A stretch of DNA of 64,000 bases from NCBI RefSeq assembly GCF_030372275.1, contig NZ_JAUDDJ010000001.1; one strand, given 5' to 3'. Below the pieces are notes generated by a model that had not been told where the DNA came from, did no database searches, and saw only the letters and a program-made list of their open reading frames with translations. The position numbers and the translations under genes are program-made. Origin of the DNA: Lawsonibacter sp900766145 (GTDB lineage Bacteria > Bacillota > Clostridia > Oscillospirales > Oscillospiraceae). Shown one piece after another: positions 44,210 to 52,680 of this stretch; position 1 is the first letter of the stretch, and every line of letters starts with the position of its first letter.

Positions 44210-44625
44210 ACCGGGAAAACGCGGGTGCCAAGCCGACTGCTCCGCCCAGACTGCCGCCAGAGGCTGAGCAGGAGATCCTGGAGGCATTGTTCGAGGGGAT
44301 GGAGATCCACTCCAGCGAGATCGCTGCAATCCTGAAAAAGCATGGCGTGTGCGGGGATGTGGAGGCCCTCCAGGACAGCTACCGCAAGCGCCTGGGCCAG
44401 CGTCTCATGGCCAGTCTCCGGGATGATACCGGGCGGCGTGAGGTGCTGGCCAACGGAAAAGGCAGCTATGTAGTGCTGGAGGGCTGCGGCGACAGGCGGC
44501 AGCTCAAGCAGATCCACCGCCGCATCCAAAACCAGATGAATGGGCTGGATCTCTCGGCGCGGAAAGTGTCCGGCAGGCTGACTGTTCTGGAACGGCTGTC
44601 CCACAAGTGGAGAAGGGCTGGTTGA
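44206..44625 (+). CDS. Hypothetical mobile-element protein
   Basis: A 139-residue charged, mostly helical protein. PPEAEQEILEALFEGMEIHSSEIAAILKKHGVCGD suggests helix-turn-helix-like packing, and GDRRQLKQIHRRIQNQMNGLD suggests a coiled segment. No membrane segment or signal. No family recognised. It is coupled upstream by a 4-base overlap and is 1 base from the next gene, with AGAAGGGCTGGTTGAG between. Confidence 0.65.
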   Translation: MNRENAGAKPTAPPRLPPEAEQEILEALFEGMEIHSSEIAAILKKHGVCGDVEALQDSYRKRLGQRLMASLRDDTGRREVLANGKGSYVVLEGCGDRRQLKQIHRRIQNQMNGLDLSARKVSGRLTVLERLSHKWRRAG

Positions 44626-44626
44626 G

Positions 44627-45025
44627 ATGGACGCAAAGACATTCTATGAGCAGCTCGCCCCAGAACTGGACCCAGGGGGCTTCAAGCTGTACTTCACAGC
44701 CCAAAGACTGACAGGTTTTGATCTATATAAGCAGTTCCCTTATGAGGACTCCCGCGGGATGTTTGAAATGATGAACGGCCATCAGCTCATGCGCTATCTG
44801 CTGGCGGATCAGTTCCATGCCATCCGCTGGGAGATCGTGCCCGGAACTGGCTATGAACACGCAATCCTCCAACCCATTGATACTACCACACCAGCCTACC
44901 AACAGTTTGAACGCAGATTATATGAAACGCTGATGCAAAATTGCCATCTGAATCCACTGGAGCATGAGCAGGCAGCGCGGGTTACACAGAAGCAACGCCA
45001 TCGGAACGGGCGCGGCTCCAGATGA
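44627..45025 (+). CDS. Hypothetical mobile-element protein
   Basis: A 132-residue protein starting MDAKTFYEQLAPELDPGGFKLYF. It has mixed alpha/beta composition with aromatic-rich centre (FPYEDSRGMFEMMNGHQLMRYLL) and a basic tail (RVTQKQRHRNGRGSR). No membrane segment, Cys pair or known motif. Its stop overlaps the ATG of the DUF4240 gene by 4 bases. Base composition falls toward its 3' end, matching the next gene. Confidence 0.65.
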   Translation: MDAKTFYEQLAPELDPGGFKLYFTAQRLTGFDLYKQFPYEDSRGMFEMMNGHQLMRYLLADQFHAIRWEIVPGTGYEHAILQPIDTTTPAYQQFERRLYETLMQNCHLNPLEHEQAARVTQKQRHRNGRGSR

Positions 45026-45795
45026 ACGGGGCTATTGCCACAGGATGCCCGGCAGATAAAAAAGAGGTGATCATTACGGCAGAGCAAGACCATGTTACTA
45101 AAATTACAGAGGATAATCCGGATGCTTTTTGGGATTTGATTCATCAGGCAAAAACCGCTTGCGGCCAGGACATAAAAGCCATGGAGCACTTTCTTATGGA
45201 TCGTCTGATTTCCATGGGTCCCGAGTCCGCAATGGTTTTTCATAAATGCGTGTATATATATTCGAGATTGGCAGATCAATATGGACTTTGGGACGCAGCT
45301 GGCATTGTCAAGGAGCGCGGTTGTTCTGACGAAGGATTTATGGATTTTCGGCCATGGCTGATCGCTCAGGGCAAGGAGACGTATATGGCAGTCTTAAAAG
45401 ATCCGGATACACTGGCTGACGTGGAGATATACGGAGACTGTTCTTTTAGTGGCCTCTCCTATGCCGCCTACAGTGCTTATGAACAGCTTACAGGGCAAAG
45501 TATATATCAAGATGTGGAGGCAATTAAAAACACAAAAGAATTGTACAAATCTTTGAAAAGAGAGATTGTGTACAAAGATGGCATCCAGTTTCCCAGAGAA
45601 ATGAAAGACCTGCCGAATTTTTTGCCAAGATTGTGCGAGAAATATGGTGGGGCAGACAGAAGCCAGATACACCCGTATGTATGGAATCTGGAGATGTCTG
45701 ATGTAAACGCGCTGCTAATTGAGGGAAAGGCATTTGACAAACAACAGCGCGCCCAAAAAACGAAGTCCCGCAAAAAAGGAGGAACGCCGCGATGA
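45022..45795 (+). CDS. DUF4240-domain protein
   Basis: A 257-residue protein. Residues 28-130 match the DUF4240 pattern: DNPDAFWDLIHQAKTACGQD, then MEHFLMDRLISMGPESAMVFHKCVYIYS, and GFMDFRPWLIAQGKETYMAVLKDPDTLAD. The family is predicted as a helical, possibly nucleic-acid-interacting domain found in actinobacteria and polymorphic contexts; function is unknown. GC is clearly lower than in the flanking genes, suggesting a later arrival in the train. A basic C terminus (QQRAQKTKSRKKGG) is present. It overlaps both neighbours by 4 bases. Confidence 0.75.
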   Translation: MNGAIATGCPADKKEVIITAEQDHVTKITEDNPDAFWDLIHQAKTACGQDIKAMEHFLMDRLISMGPESAMVFHKCVYIYSRLADQYGLWDAAGIVKERGCSDEGFMDFRPWLIAQGKETYMAVLKDPDTLADVEIYGDCSFSGLSYAAYSAYEQLTGQSIYQDVEAIKNTKELYKSLKREIVYKDGIQFPREMKDLPNFLPRLCEKYGGADRSQIHPYVWNLEMSDVNALLIEGKAFDKQQRAQKTKSRKKGGTPR

Positions 45796-46724
45796 GTGGC
45801 TCGATCATCATTGGCATTGATCATGGCTACGCAGCCATGAAAACTGTACATTTTTCGTTCCCCACCGGATTGGTGGAATATGAACATGAGCCGTACACTC
45901 AGAAAGATGTGCTGGAATACGGCGGCAGATACTATGTAGTGGGCAGCGGTCGCCAGCCCCTCCAGAGAGACAAGACCCAAACAGAGGACTACTATCTGCT
46001 TACCCTGGCAGCCATCGCCAAGGAGCTGGAGCACCGGGGTGCGGAGCACACCGCCAGCATCCACCTGGCGGTGGGCCTGCCCCTGACCAGCTTTGGCAGG
46101 GACAAGAAGTCCTTCCGTTCGTATCTGTACCGGGATGGGAGCGCCATTCCTTTCCGCTATGAGGGGCAGGACTATACCATCACCATCCAAGAGGTGTCCC
46201 TGTTTCCACAGGGCTATGCTGCCGTCCTGACCCAGACGGAGCTGCTGGACGAGCCGTCCGTCATTGTGGCAGACATAGGCGGCTGGACGGTGGATCTGAT
46301 GCGTCTGGACAACCGCATCCCCAACGCTGCCTCCTGCCGGAGTCTGGAACTGGGCATGATCCGCTGTATCGATGAAATCAGCGAACAGGTGCGCCGGTTG
46401 TTTGGGCTGTCCATGACTACCGCTCAGATCGAGAGTGCCCTGCGGGGTAGCTCCGGCGGGATGGATGAGCGAATCAGGGCGGTTATCCACGCCCAGGCAG
46501 GCAAGTATGCCCGAAACCTGCTCTCGGCAGTCACAGAAAGCGGCCTGGACATCCGAGCTATGCCCACCATCTTCCTGGGTGGTGGAGCGGCGCTCTTAAA
46601 ACGCCACCTTTCGGCCACAGATGGCCTGTGTCGCCCACTTATCCTGGATGACGTATCCCTGAACGCCAAAGGATATGAGCGCCTTGTAGGGCAGATGTCG
46701 CGGGGTGTGGGCCATGGCGGGTAA
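45792..46724 (+). CDS. parM: ParM/StbA-like actin-fold partition ATPase
   Basis: A 310-residue actin-family protein. Phosphate 1 motif is IIGIDHGYAAMKTV (residues 5-18), phosphate 2 is VIVADIGGWTVDLM near residue 157 (DxGxxTxD), and the adenosine motif is PTIFLGGGAALLK near residue 258. Such filaments push element copies apart, implying a circular, possibly replicating phase. A small partner gene starts inside its 3' end, fitting a ParM-ParR module. It overlaps the preceding gene by 4 bases. Confidence 0.92.
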   Translation: MSGSIIIGIDHGYAAMKTVHFSFPTGLVEYEHEPYTQKDVLEYGGRYYVVGSGRQPLQRDKTQTEDYYLLTLAAIAKELEHRGAEHTASIHLAVGLPLTSFGRDKKSFRSYLYRDGSAIPFRYEGQDYTITIQEVSLFPQGYAAVLTQTELLDEPSVIVADIGGWTVDLMRLDNRIPNAASCRSLELGMIRCIDEISEQVRRLFGLSMTTAQIESALRGSSGGMDERIRAVIHAQAGKYARNLLSAVTESGLDIRAMPTIFLGGGAALLKRHLSATDGLCRPLILDDVSLNAKGYERLVGQMSRGVGHGG

Positions 46725-47013
46725 GCGGCGGCTCAACCTTTCTTTTTCTCTGGCATCATCCCAACAGCGTGAGGCGTGGCACATTCTCAGTTCCATCCCT
46801 GCCGGACAGCGGACAGACGCTGTGTGTCGGATGGTGTGTAAAGCCCATGAACAGGATGCCCTTCTGTCTGCCATCCGGGGGCTGATCAGGGAAGAACTGC
46901 GCCATTTAGATCTGACAACAGAAAAAAGCCAGCAGGCACAGGCCGGGGACATGGATGAGAATGTCCTCGGCTTTCTTCTTGCCCTGCAGCAGGAAGAAGA
47001 TGAGATCACCTGA
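46714..47013 (+). CDS. Small partner of ParM (ParR/StbB-like)
   Basis: A 99-residue protein starting MAGKRRLNLSFSLASSQQREAWHIL. The strand-then-helix start (RLNLSFSL, then QREAWHILSSIPAGQRTDAVCRMV) resembles an RHH DNA-binding fold. The acidic C-terminal tail (MDENVLGFLLALQQEEDEIT) could contact ParM, as ParR tails do. ATG 46714 is preferred over GTG 46705. It overlaps parM by 11 bases. The next gene is about 95 bases away, so this ends a coupled block. Confidence 0.75.
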   Translation: MAGKRRLNLSFSLASSQQREAWHILSSIPAGQRTDAVCRMVCKAHEQDALLSAIRGLIREELRHLDLTTEKSQQAQAGDMDENVLGFLLALQQEEDEIT

Positions 47014-47107
47014 TACGCTATTTTGATATGTTCGCCGGGATCAGCGGTTTTCGAACGGATACAGTGTTTGCAAGGTTTTGAAACATCTTTTAGAAGGGAG
47101 CAGTGAC

Positions 47108-48079
47108 ATGAATGAAGTAGGACTAAAAGATCAGTGTTTCGGCGTGGAAGTGGAACTGACCGGAATTACACGTGAACAGGCGGCACAAGCCTTGGCAGAT
47201 TATTTTGGGACGGAGCCTCGCCGTGGGGATGACTACTACGACAGCTGGTATGTGCGGGATGGGGAGGGAAAAGAATGGCGGCTGATGAGTGACAGCAGCA
47301 TCCGTGGTGAACAGAAAGTGGGTGCCAGATACACCTCCACCTCAGATCCGAGGTATCGTGTGGAAATGGTCACGCCCAAACTGACCTATGCGGAATTGCC
47401 CAAATTTCAGGAATGCGTCCGCCGCGTCCGCACTGCAGGGGGAAAAGTCAATTCCTCCTGCGGTATCCATGTCCATGTGGATGCCGCAAACCATAATCGC
47501 CAGAGCCTGAAAAACCTGCTGGGCATTATGTATTCCAAAGAAGATATTCTGTTCAAGGCACTCCAGGTTAACTCCTATCGCATAGCGAACTATTGCCAGA
47601 AAGTACGGGAACCCATGCTGCAAAAGGCACGCAAGCTTTCATCCGAAGAAACCAAAAATCTGACACAGCTGGAAACCATCTGGTATGAGGGGGATAACGG
47701 CAGCACGGAGCACTACAACTGGACACGGTACTATGCGCTCAATCTCCATTCCGTGTTTTTCCGGGGGACCGTCGAATTCCGCTGTTTTAATTCCACCCTC
47801 CACGCAGGCCGCGCTGCTGCCTATGTGAATTTGTGCCTTGCCATGTCGGCCCAGGCTATCGCCCAGCGCAGCACCGTCATGCGCAAGACGCAAAGCGATA
47901 ATGAGCTGTTCACCTTTCGGGTATGGCTGGTACGCCTTGGGTTGAATGGACCCGAGTTCAAGCACACGCGGGATCATCTTCTGGCCAACTTGGACGGGGA
48001 TCGGGCATGGCGCTATGACAAGGACAGTTACGATGTCAATAAGAAAAAGAAAAACCGAAGCAGTGAGGTGGCACGATGA
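47108..48079 (+). CDS. Amidoligase (COOH-NH2 ligase, glutamine-synthetase-like fold)
   Basis: A 323-residue protein of the Amidoligase_2 type. Conserved elements are CFGVEVELTGITREQA (metal-site E-x-E at residues 12-16), RVEMVTPKLTYAE near residue 85, the catalytic-region CGIHVHVDA near residue 118, and FFRGTVEFRCFNSTLHAGR near residue 217. Members use ATP to join a carboxylate to an amine and occur in mobile elements and phages, often next to a gamma-glutamylcyclotransferase-like gene, as here two genes downstream. The acceptor is unknown. RBS is AAGGGAG; the stop overlaps the next gene by 4 bases. Confidence 0.88.
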   Translation: MNEVGLKDQCFGVEVELTGITREQAAQALADYFGTEPRRGDDYYDSWYVRDGEGKEWRLMSDSSIRGEQKVGARYTSTSDPRYRVEMVTPKLTYAELPKFQECVRRVRTAGGKVNSSCGIHVHVDAANHNRQSLKNLLGIMYSKEDILFKALQVNSYRIANYCQKVREPMLQKARKLSSEETKNLTQLETIWYEGDNGSTEHYNWTRYYALNLHSVFFRGTVEFRCFNSTLHAGRAAAYVNLCLAMSAQAIAQRSTVMRKTQSDNELFTFRVWLVRLGLNGPEFKHTRDHLLANLDGDRAWRYDKDSYDVNKKKKNRSSEVAR

Positions 48080-48327
48080 AAATACGCATTGAAGATACCG
48101 TGTACGAGGGTACCGGGACAGAAATCATGGACCAGCTTCGGAAAGCTGCCTTTGACCCCACGGAGTTTCCGGACACAGAGAGCTATATCTGGCAGCTTCG
48201 CAGCAATTTCATCCGCATGACAGATCAGGACTGTCCCCTGCCGGATCGTGGCGTAGAGGCGCAGGCGCAGACCATGATCATGGCGCTGGCGAAGATCGGC
48301 GCACTGGAGGTGTTGGACCATAGCTGA
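48076..48327 (+). CDS. Small hypothetical protein between amidoligase and cyclotransferase genes
   Basis: An 83-residue soluble protein starting MKIRIEDTVYEGTGTEIMDQLRKAAFDP. One N-terminal strand pair and two helices are predicted by eye. No Cys-rich or membrane features. It sits between the amidoligase (ATGA overlap) and the cyclotransferase-like gene (overlap). That position makes it a candidate substrate or accessory of the ligase, which is inference. C-terminal residues are LEVLDHS. Confidence 0.7.
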   Translation: MKIRIEDTVYEGTGTEIMDQLRKAAFDPTEFPDTESYIWQLRSNFIRMTDQDCPLPDRGVEAQAQTMIMALAKIGALEVLDHS

Positions 48328-48334
48328 AGATAAA

Positions 48335-48859
48335 TTGTATTTCGCCTACGGCAGCAACATCAACCTGGATCAGATGGCCTACCGCTGTCCCGCGGCCCAG
48401 GTGGTGGGGCCTGTCGTGCTGGAGGGATATGAACTGCTGTTTCGCGGCAACGCAAGCGGAAATGGCGTTGCCACCATCAAGCCCAAGGAAGGGCAGCAGG
48501 TACATGGCCTACTTTGGCGGATCACACCAGGCTGTGAGCGGTCTCTCGATCTCTATGAGGGATATCCCCACCTATACGAAAAAGAGTCTGTTGCTGTGCG
48601 GGATCATGCGGGGCGGCAGCTGACTGTCATGGCCTACGTGATGACGGATGGGGATCGGTGGCGCTCTCCTGCTCTGCCCTCGGAATATTATTACCAGGGC
48701 ATTCAGGAGGGCTACCGGCAGAACGGACTGCCACTGTCCAAATTAAAACAGGCGTGGCAGCATTGTGCCAAAGAACTGGATCTGGAGACAGTCAAACGCA
48801 ATCGCGGCTATATAGAACAGACCAAATCCCCCAAAAAGCAGCACGGAAAAGAGAGATAA
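48335..48859 (+). CDS. Gamma-glutamylcyclotransferase/AIG2-like protein
   Basis: About 174 residues. LYFAYGSNINLDQM is the family's substrate loop (YGSN), and LDLYEGYPHLYEKESV carries the conserved Glu of the active site. Known members cleave gamma-glutamyl-amine bonds with cyclisation to 5-oxoproline. In this context it may remove or edit products of the amidoligase two genes upstream. Start codon is uncertain: TTG 48335 has no good site, whereas GGAGGTG (48307-48313) is spaced for ATA 48320 in the same frame, which may be a mutated ATG. A lysine-rich tail (KSPKKQHGKER) ends it. Confidence 0.83.
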   Translation: MYFAYGSNINLDQMAYRCPAAQVVGPVVLEGYELLFRGNASGNGVATIKPKEGQQVHGLLWRITPGCERSLDLYEGYPHLYEKESVAVRDHAGRQLTVMAYVMTDGDRWRSPALPSEYYYQGIQEGYRQNGLPLSKLKQAWQHCAKELDLETVKRNRGYIEQTKSPKKQHGKER

Positions 48860-48860
48860 G

Positions 48861-49351
48861 ATGCCGGATAAAAAGTTTTCTATCTATGATGCATCAAACG
48901 GGGACCTCAATCCACTGTTTACAACAAAATTGCAGGAGACAGCTTGCGTAGGTTGCCTGCGAGGCGTGTTCACAGGGCGTGAGATTGGTGACGGTGTCAC
49001 GGTGACCTGGATGCGGCAAAATCGGGATCTGGAGTCTCCAGGTTTTCTTACAGAATTAAATGAACTGCTAGATGAACTGCGAAACAATGGTACTTTGAAC
49101 AGTTTTCCCGCCATGGAAGCGTATTGCAAAGCGCATCCAGAGCACGAATGTCTGATCGACAGACCTTCTACGCATCCCGCATGGACAGCAGCCAATATCG
49201 ATACCACCTTCGGCTTTTCCCGCAAGTGCAGAAATTCTACATCTTCTGTTATCGAACAGACCGGATGCGGGCAGAGCGCCCCAGGCCAGATTTCAATGCG
49301 CTATATGGCAGCAAAAAGAAAAAAAGGAATCGGGGGAATGATCGCACATGA
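48861..49351 (+). pseudogene. Mobile-element hypothetical gene with a frameshift
   Basis: The first frame (MPDKKFSIYDASNGDLNPLF, then LNELLDELRNNGTLNSFPAMEAYCKAHPEHE) runs from 48861 to about 49150. The protein then appears to continue in the +2 frame (FYASRMDSSQYRYHLRLFP and FYIFCYRTDRMRAERPRPDF), which ends at TGA 49349-49351, overlapping the next ATG (ATGA) as every neighbour does. The first frame instead runs on to 49400 with shadow-like composition and overlaps the next gene by 53 bases. I infer a single-base loss or gain near 49135-49165. The function is unknown. Confidence 0.68.
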
Positions 49352-49746
49352 AAGTATTAGTGGTAGAACCGCAAAAGCCCTGCCGTGTGCAGGAGATTGA
49401 CAGCCTCACGGATATGCAGCAGCTCGTAGGAGGAGATATTGAAGCTGTGTATCCGTTCCAAGAGCCGGTTGCCGTGGTGTGCAATGCTGACGGAAAGCTC
49501 CTTGGCCTGCCGATGAATCGTCCGCTGTTGGATAAGGACTATCTGCCCTATGACATCATCCGCGGCACCTTCTTCATCGCTGGACTTGGCCAGGAGGACT
49601 TTATTTCCCTGACGGATGAGCAGATTCAGCGATACAAGTCCCTGTACGACAACGTGCAGATCCTTCCTGTGCGAACGGCAGCCGGAGAACAGGGACGGAT
49701 CGTAGGCGACCAACACATAAAAAAAGAAAGGGAAAATCGACCATGA
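49348..49746 (+). CDS. DUF3846-domain protein
   Basis: A 132-residue protein with the DUF3846 pattern: MKVLVVEPQKPCRVQEIDSL, then MQQLVGGDIEAVYPFQEPVAVVCNADGKLLGLPMNR, and the IIRGTFFIAG core. The family is common in ICEs and phages of Firmicutes and resembles antirestriction or small-molecule-binding modules, but its role is not established. ATGA overlaps at both ends couple it to its neighbours. The tail HIKKERENRP is basic. Confidence 0.85.
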   Translation: MKVLVVEPQKPCRVQEIDSLTDMQQLVGGDIEAVYPFQEPVAVVCNADGKLLGLPMNRPLLDKDYLPYDIIRGTFFIAGLGQEDFISLTDEQIQRYKSLYDNVQILPVRTAAGEQGRIVGDQHIKKERENRP

Positions 49747-50894
49747 GAGATAAATACATTTTGACTGCGGAGTCTGTTACCGAGGGTCACCCTGACAAGC
49801 TCTGTGACACCATCGCGGATTCTGTTCTGGATGCCTGTCTCAAGGGTGACTCCTCCGCCCATGTGGCCTGCGAAGTACTGGCCACAGCTGGCAAAGTGCT
49901 GGTGGCCGGAGAGATCTCGGCGAAGGTCATGCCGGATATCCCCTCCATTGTCTGCCGGACCATCCGGGAAGCTGGGTACACTGGGCTGGACTATGAGATC
50001 GAGGTCATCACCCACGACCAGAGCGACGATATTGCTTACGCTGTGCGGGAAGGAGTCCAGACCGGGGCTGGCGACCAGGGGATCATGTATGGCTTTGCCT
50101 GTGATGAGACAGAATCCTATCTTCCTCTGCCGGTCATCCTGGCCCACCGGCTCACCCGGCTGCTGACCAACGCCAGAAAAACCGGGATGATCCAGGGCCT
50201 GCGTCCGGACGGCAAGGCGCAGGTGTCTGTGGAGTACAACTTCGATATCCCCGTGCGTCTTGCATCGGTGGTTCTGTCCTGCCAGCATGACCCGGAGAAA
50301 GACCTGGACCAGCTGCGGGAGGAACTCATGGACCATGTGATCCAGCCCGCACTGCAGGAGCTGCCGCCCGATGGAGAAACGGAGATCCTGATCAATCCAT
50401 CGGGGCGGTTTGTCTATGGCGGATTTGAGGCGGATACCGGCCTCACGGGCCGCAAGCTGATGGTGGATACCTATGGCGGACTGGCCCCTCACGGCGGCGG
50501 CGCGCTGTCCGGGAAAGACGCCACCAAGGTGGACCGCAGCGGAGCCTACATGGCCCGCTATATTGCAAAAAACATTGTATCTGCCGGGCTGGCGGATCGC
50601 TGTACCGTCACTCTGGCCTATGCCATTGGCAAGGCTGAACCCGTGGCGGTCAACGTGGATACCGAAGGAACCGGCGAATACCGGGATGATGTGCTGGAAC
50701 AGGCCGTCCAGGCAGTCTTTGACCTGACCCCCGCCGGGATGCGTCACGCCCTCGGACTGGACAAGCCCATCTTCGCTCAGTTCTGCAACTATGGCCACTT
50801 TACCCATCCGGACGCTCCCTGGGAGCAGACGGACAAAGCGGAGGTACTGTGCAACGCCTGTCGCATCAAGGAAGCAGGTGTGTCGGACCGTTGA
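49743..50894 (+). CDS. metK: S-adenosylmethionine synthetase carried by the element
   Basis: A 383-residue enzyme making SAM from methionine and ATP. It begins YILTAESVTEGHPDKLCD (ATP-site His); GAGDQGIMYGFA near residue 108 and GGGALSGKDATKVDRSGAY near residue 253 are its signature loops. Length matches housekeeping MetK, and catalytic Asp/Lys residues appear kept. It is embedded in the coupled gene train (ATGA with DUF3846, and its stop overlaps TTG of the PAPS-reductase-like gene). A second SAM synthetase on an element that also encodes a DNA methyltransferase suggests a local SAM supply. Confidence 0.95.
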   Translation: MRDKYILTAESVTEGHPDKLCDTIADSVLDACLKGDSSAHVACEVLATAGKVLVAGEISAKVMPDIPSIVCRTIREAGYTGLDYEIEVITHDQSDDIAYAVREGVQTGAGDQGIMYGFACDETESYLPLPVILAHRLTRLLTNARKTGMIQGLRPDGKAQVSVEYNFDIPVRLASVVLSCQHDPEKDLDQLREELMDHVIQPALQELPPDGETEILINPSGRFVYGGFEADTGLTGRKLMVDTYGGLAPHGGGALSGKDATKVDRSGAYMARYIAKNIVSAGLADRCTVTLAYAIGKAEPVAVNVDTEGTGEYRDDVLEQAVQAVFDLTPAGMRHALGLDKPIFAQFCNYGHFTHPDAPWEQTDKAEVLCNACRIKEAGVSDR

Positions 50895-50998
50895 AACATG
50901 TTGCCTCCTGTTCCTTCGGCAAGGACAGTCTTGCCACCATATTACTGGCTCTGGAACATGGGGAGCCCTTTGGATGAGACGGTATAGTGATAAGATGA
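50891..50998 (+). pseudogene. PAPS-reductase-like gene, N-terminal fragment
   Basis: Starts at TTG 50891 overlapping the metK stop: KHVASCSFGKDSLATILLALEHGEPF, with the PP-loop SFGKDS of the adenosine phosphosulfate reductase/ATP-PPase family. A single-base shift after GEPF brings TGA at 50975; the other frame continues DETV before stopping. Recognisable similarity ends near 50998, where AT-rich DNA begins. The C-terminal part of the gene lies at 53287-53832. The intact relatives are common ICE cargo of unknown function. Confidence 0.75.
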
Positions 50999-51542
50999 CA
51001 AGTTGTTTTCTTTTGCAGTCTCAATCAAGCATCATGCGGTTTCCCGGCAGAGATGTTAAAAGAGTTAGTTTGTTCGACCTATCACGAAACGCAACCTTGA
51101 CATGTATTTGGCATTATGCTATATTTATAATATAAAAAAAGAATTTTATTGTCTATTTTGCTGAATATAGTTGCTATGTAGCATAGGATAATAGCACAAG
51201 TTTCCTACTCATTGTGATCTCCGTCGTTGTTTCTCCATCATTCGCTATAACCTCTGTATTGTTGGATAATATATTCTTTAAATATTAACGATCAATCAAC
51301 GCGCTACCATTCAAATACACAAAGATGATATGAACAGTTCTTTTTCTTTAAGCTTGGGGAATCGATCTCCCTAAACTAGAACAGTTAGGCTTTATAATTA
51401 ACGCATTTGAGTTAGTTTTTCATTTAAAAATATTTTATTCCGGGTGTTGGGGTAAAATTGGTGTGATCTACAAAGGAAAATGCGAGCAAAGGAACAAACA
51501 ATAGGCTACAAATAGGTTCTGTGTATACGAAAGGGGTGCATT

Positions 51543-52670
51543 ATGAGAATAACACTAAAATCAAAAAGGACCATTTCCATTATCTTTTCTATTGTGATAG
51601 CTTTATCCATTAGTCCAAACGCTTTTGCCGTAACCCCCCACAAAACAAATATACAAATACACCAACCGATATATGATAAAATTGAAGCAGCAATACTAAG
51701 TATACTCCCCGAAAAAGAACACTATGGCTTGAACGATCTTAACATTTCTGAGCTATCTTTGGGGCAATACATTCCCTCTTTTGAAATCGTCAATAATAAA
51801 TTGGTTCCATTGGACCTTTACTTTTATCCAATATTTGATGGAGAGAATAAGGTTGTCTCTATGGCGGCAATTACTACAGTCAATGGGGATACCATTGTAT
51901 CTATTTCAACAGCTTTTGTCGAGCAACTTCAATCCATAATGCCGAATTGCAAGGTATCTATTGTTTACGATAGTGATGGACCATATCTGTTAACCCAGCA
52001 TACAATGATAAAGTTAGCAGATTATCCGATGAACATGGATTTTGGAAGGAGCAATATAACCGCAGTAAATTCTTCTGAATTGCAACAAGCAAACGGAGTA
52101 TCGCTTTTGGGAACGAAGCCACTAACTCCAGATTTGCAGATTCGACCTCTTGGAGAAGATGATGATAGTATCTATTTGGCCGTTCCAAAGGTTTTGCAAC
52201 CAACAGGGAGTAGTATCTGCTGGGCAGCCTGTGTCGCAAGTACAGTTAATTATAAATATTATGGGCCAGGCTCTGCAGTATATACTGCACAAGATATTGC
52301 AGATATGTATGGGTATAACACGGCGTTGGGTTGTGCGCAAGTCATTAACACAATGAACGCACTTTTCAGCAACATGCAATACACAAATAATGGCGGAAAT
52401 AATAACAATTTTCCAAACATATGGTCTTCCCTTAGCTCGAAAGATAGTCCAGTAATAGGGCGTTTCGAGTACTCTACTGGGGGTGGACATTTTATGGTTA
52501 TACGAGGTATGAATTATTATGGCACCTTTAGTGTGATGGATCCTCTAGAAGCGGGTGCAACATACCGGAGTGGGACCATCACCGGAACAGGAAATACACG
52601 AAATTTTTCTATTATCAGCTACACAGGGGGTTCCACCCTTACTTTGACACACTATGGCTATAAATACTAA
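51543..52670 (+). CDS. Secreted C39-like/papain-like cysteine peptidase
   Basis: A 375-residue protein. The signal peptide is RTISIIFSIVIALSISPNAFA (cleavage after AFA near residue 29). A propeptide-like region of about 190 residues follows. The C-terminal catalytic domain (from about residue 215) has VLQPTGSSICWAACVAST (Gln of the oxyanion hole and nucleophilic Cys), GGGHFMVIRGMN (His) and FSVMDPLEAG (Asp). These match peptidase C39-like/BtrH-like domains. The likely role is extracellular proteolysis of unknown substrate. It lies in the AT-rich insert with AAAGGGGTG before ATG 51543, and the downstream membrane gene follows closely. Confidence 0.83.
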   Translation: MRITLKSKRTISIIFSIVIALSISPNAFAVTPHKTNIQIHQPIYDKIEAAILSILPEKEHYGLNDLNISELSLGQYIPSFEIVNNKLVPLDLYFYPIFDGENKVVSMAAITTVNGDTIVSISTAFVEQLQSIMPNCKVSIVYDSDGPYLLTQHTMIKLADYPMNMDFGRSNITAVNSSELQQANGVSLLGTKPLTPDLQIRPLGEDDDSIYLAVPKVLQPTGSSICWAACVASTVNYKYYGPGSAVYTAQDIADMYGYNTALGCAQVINTMNALFSNMQYTNNGGNNNNFPNIWSSLSSKDSPVIGRFEYSTGGGHFMVIRGMNYYGTFSVMDPLEAGATYRSGTITGTGNTRNFSIISYTGGSTLTLTHYGYKY

Positions 52671-52680
52671 GGATTTGACT

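Noticed and set aside
49124..49170. Programmed ribosomal frameshift in the 48861 gene
   Set aside because: No slippery heptamer or downstream pseudoknot was seen; a plain indel is more likely.
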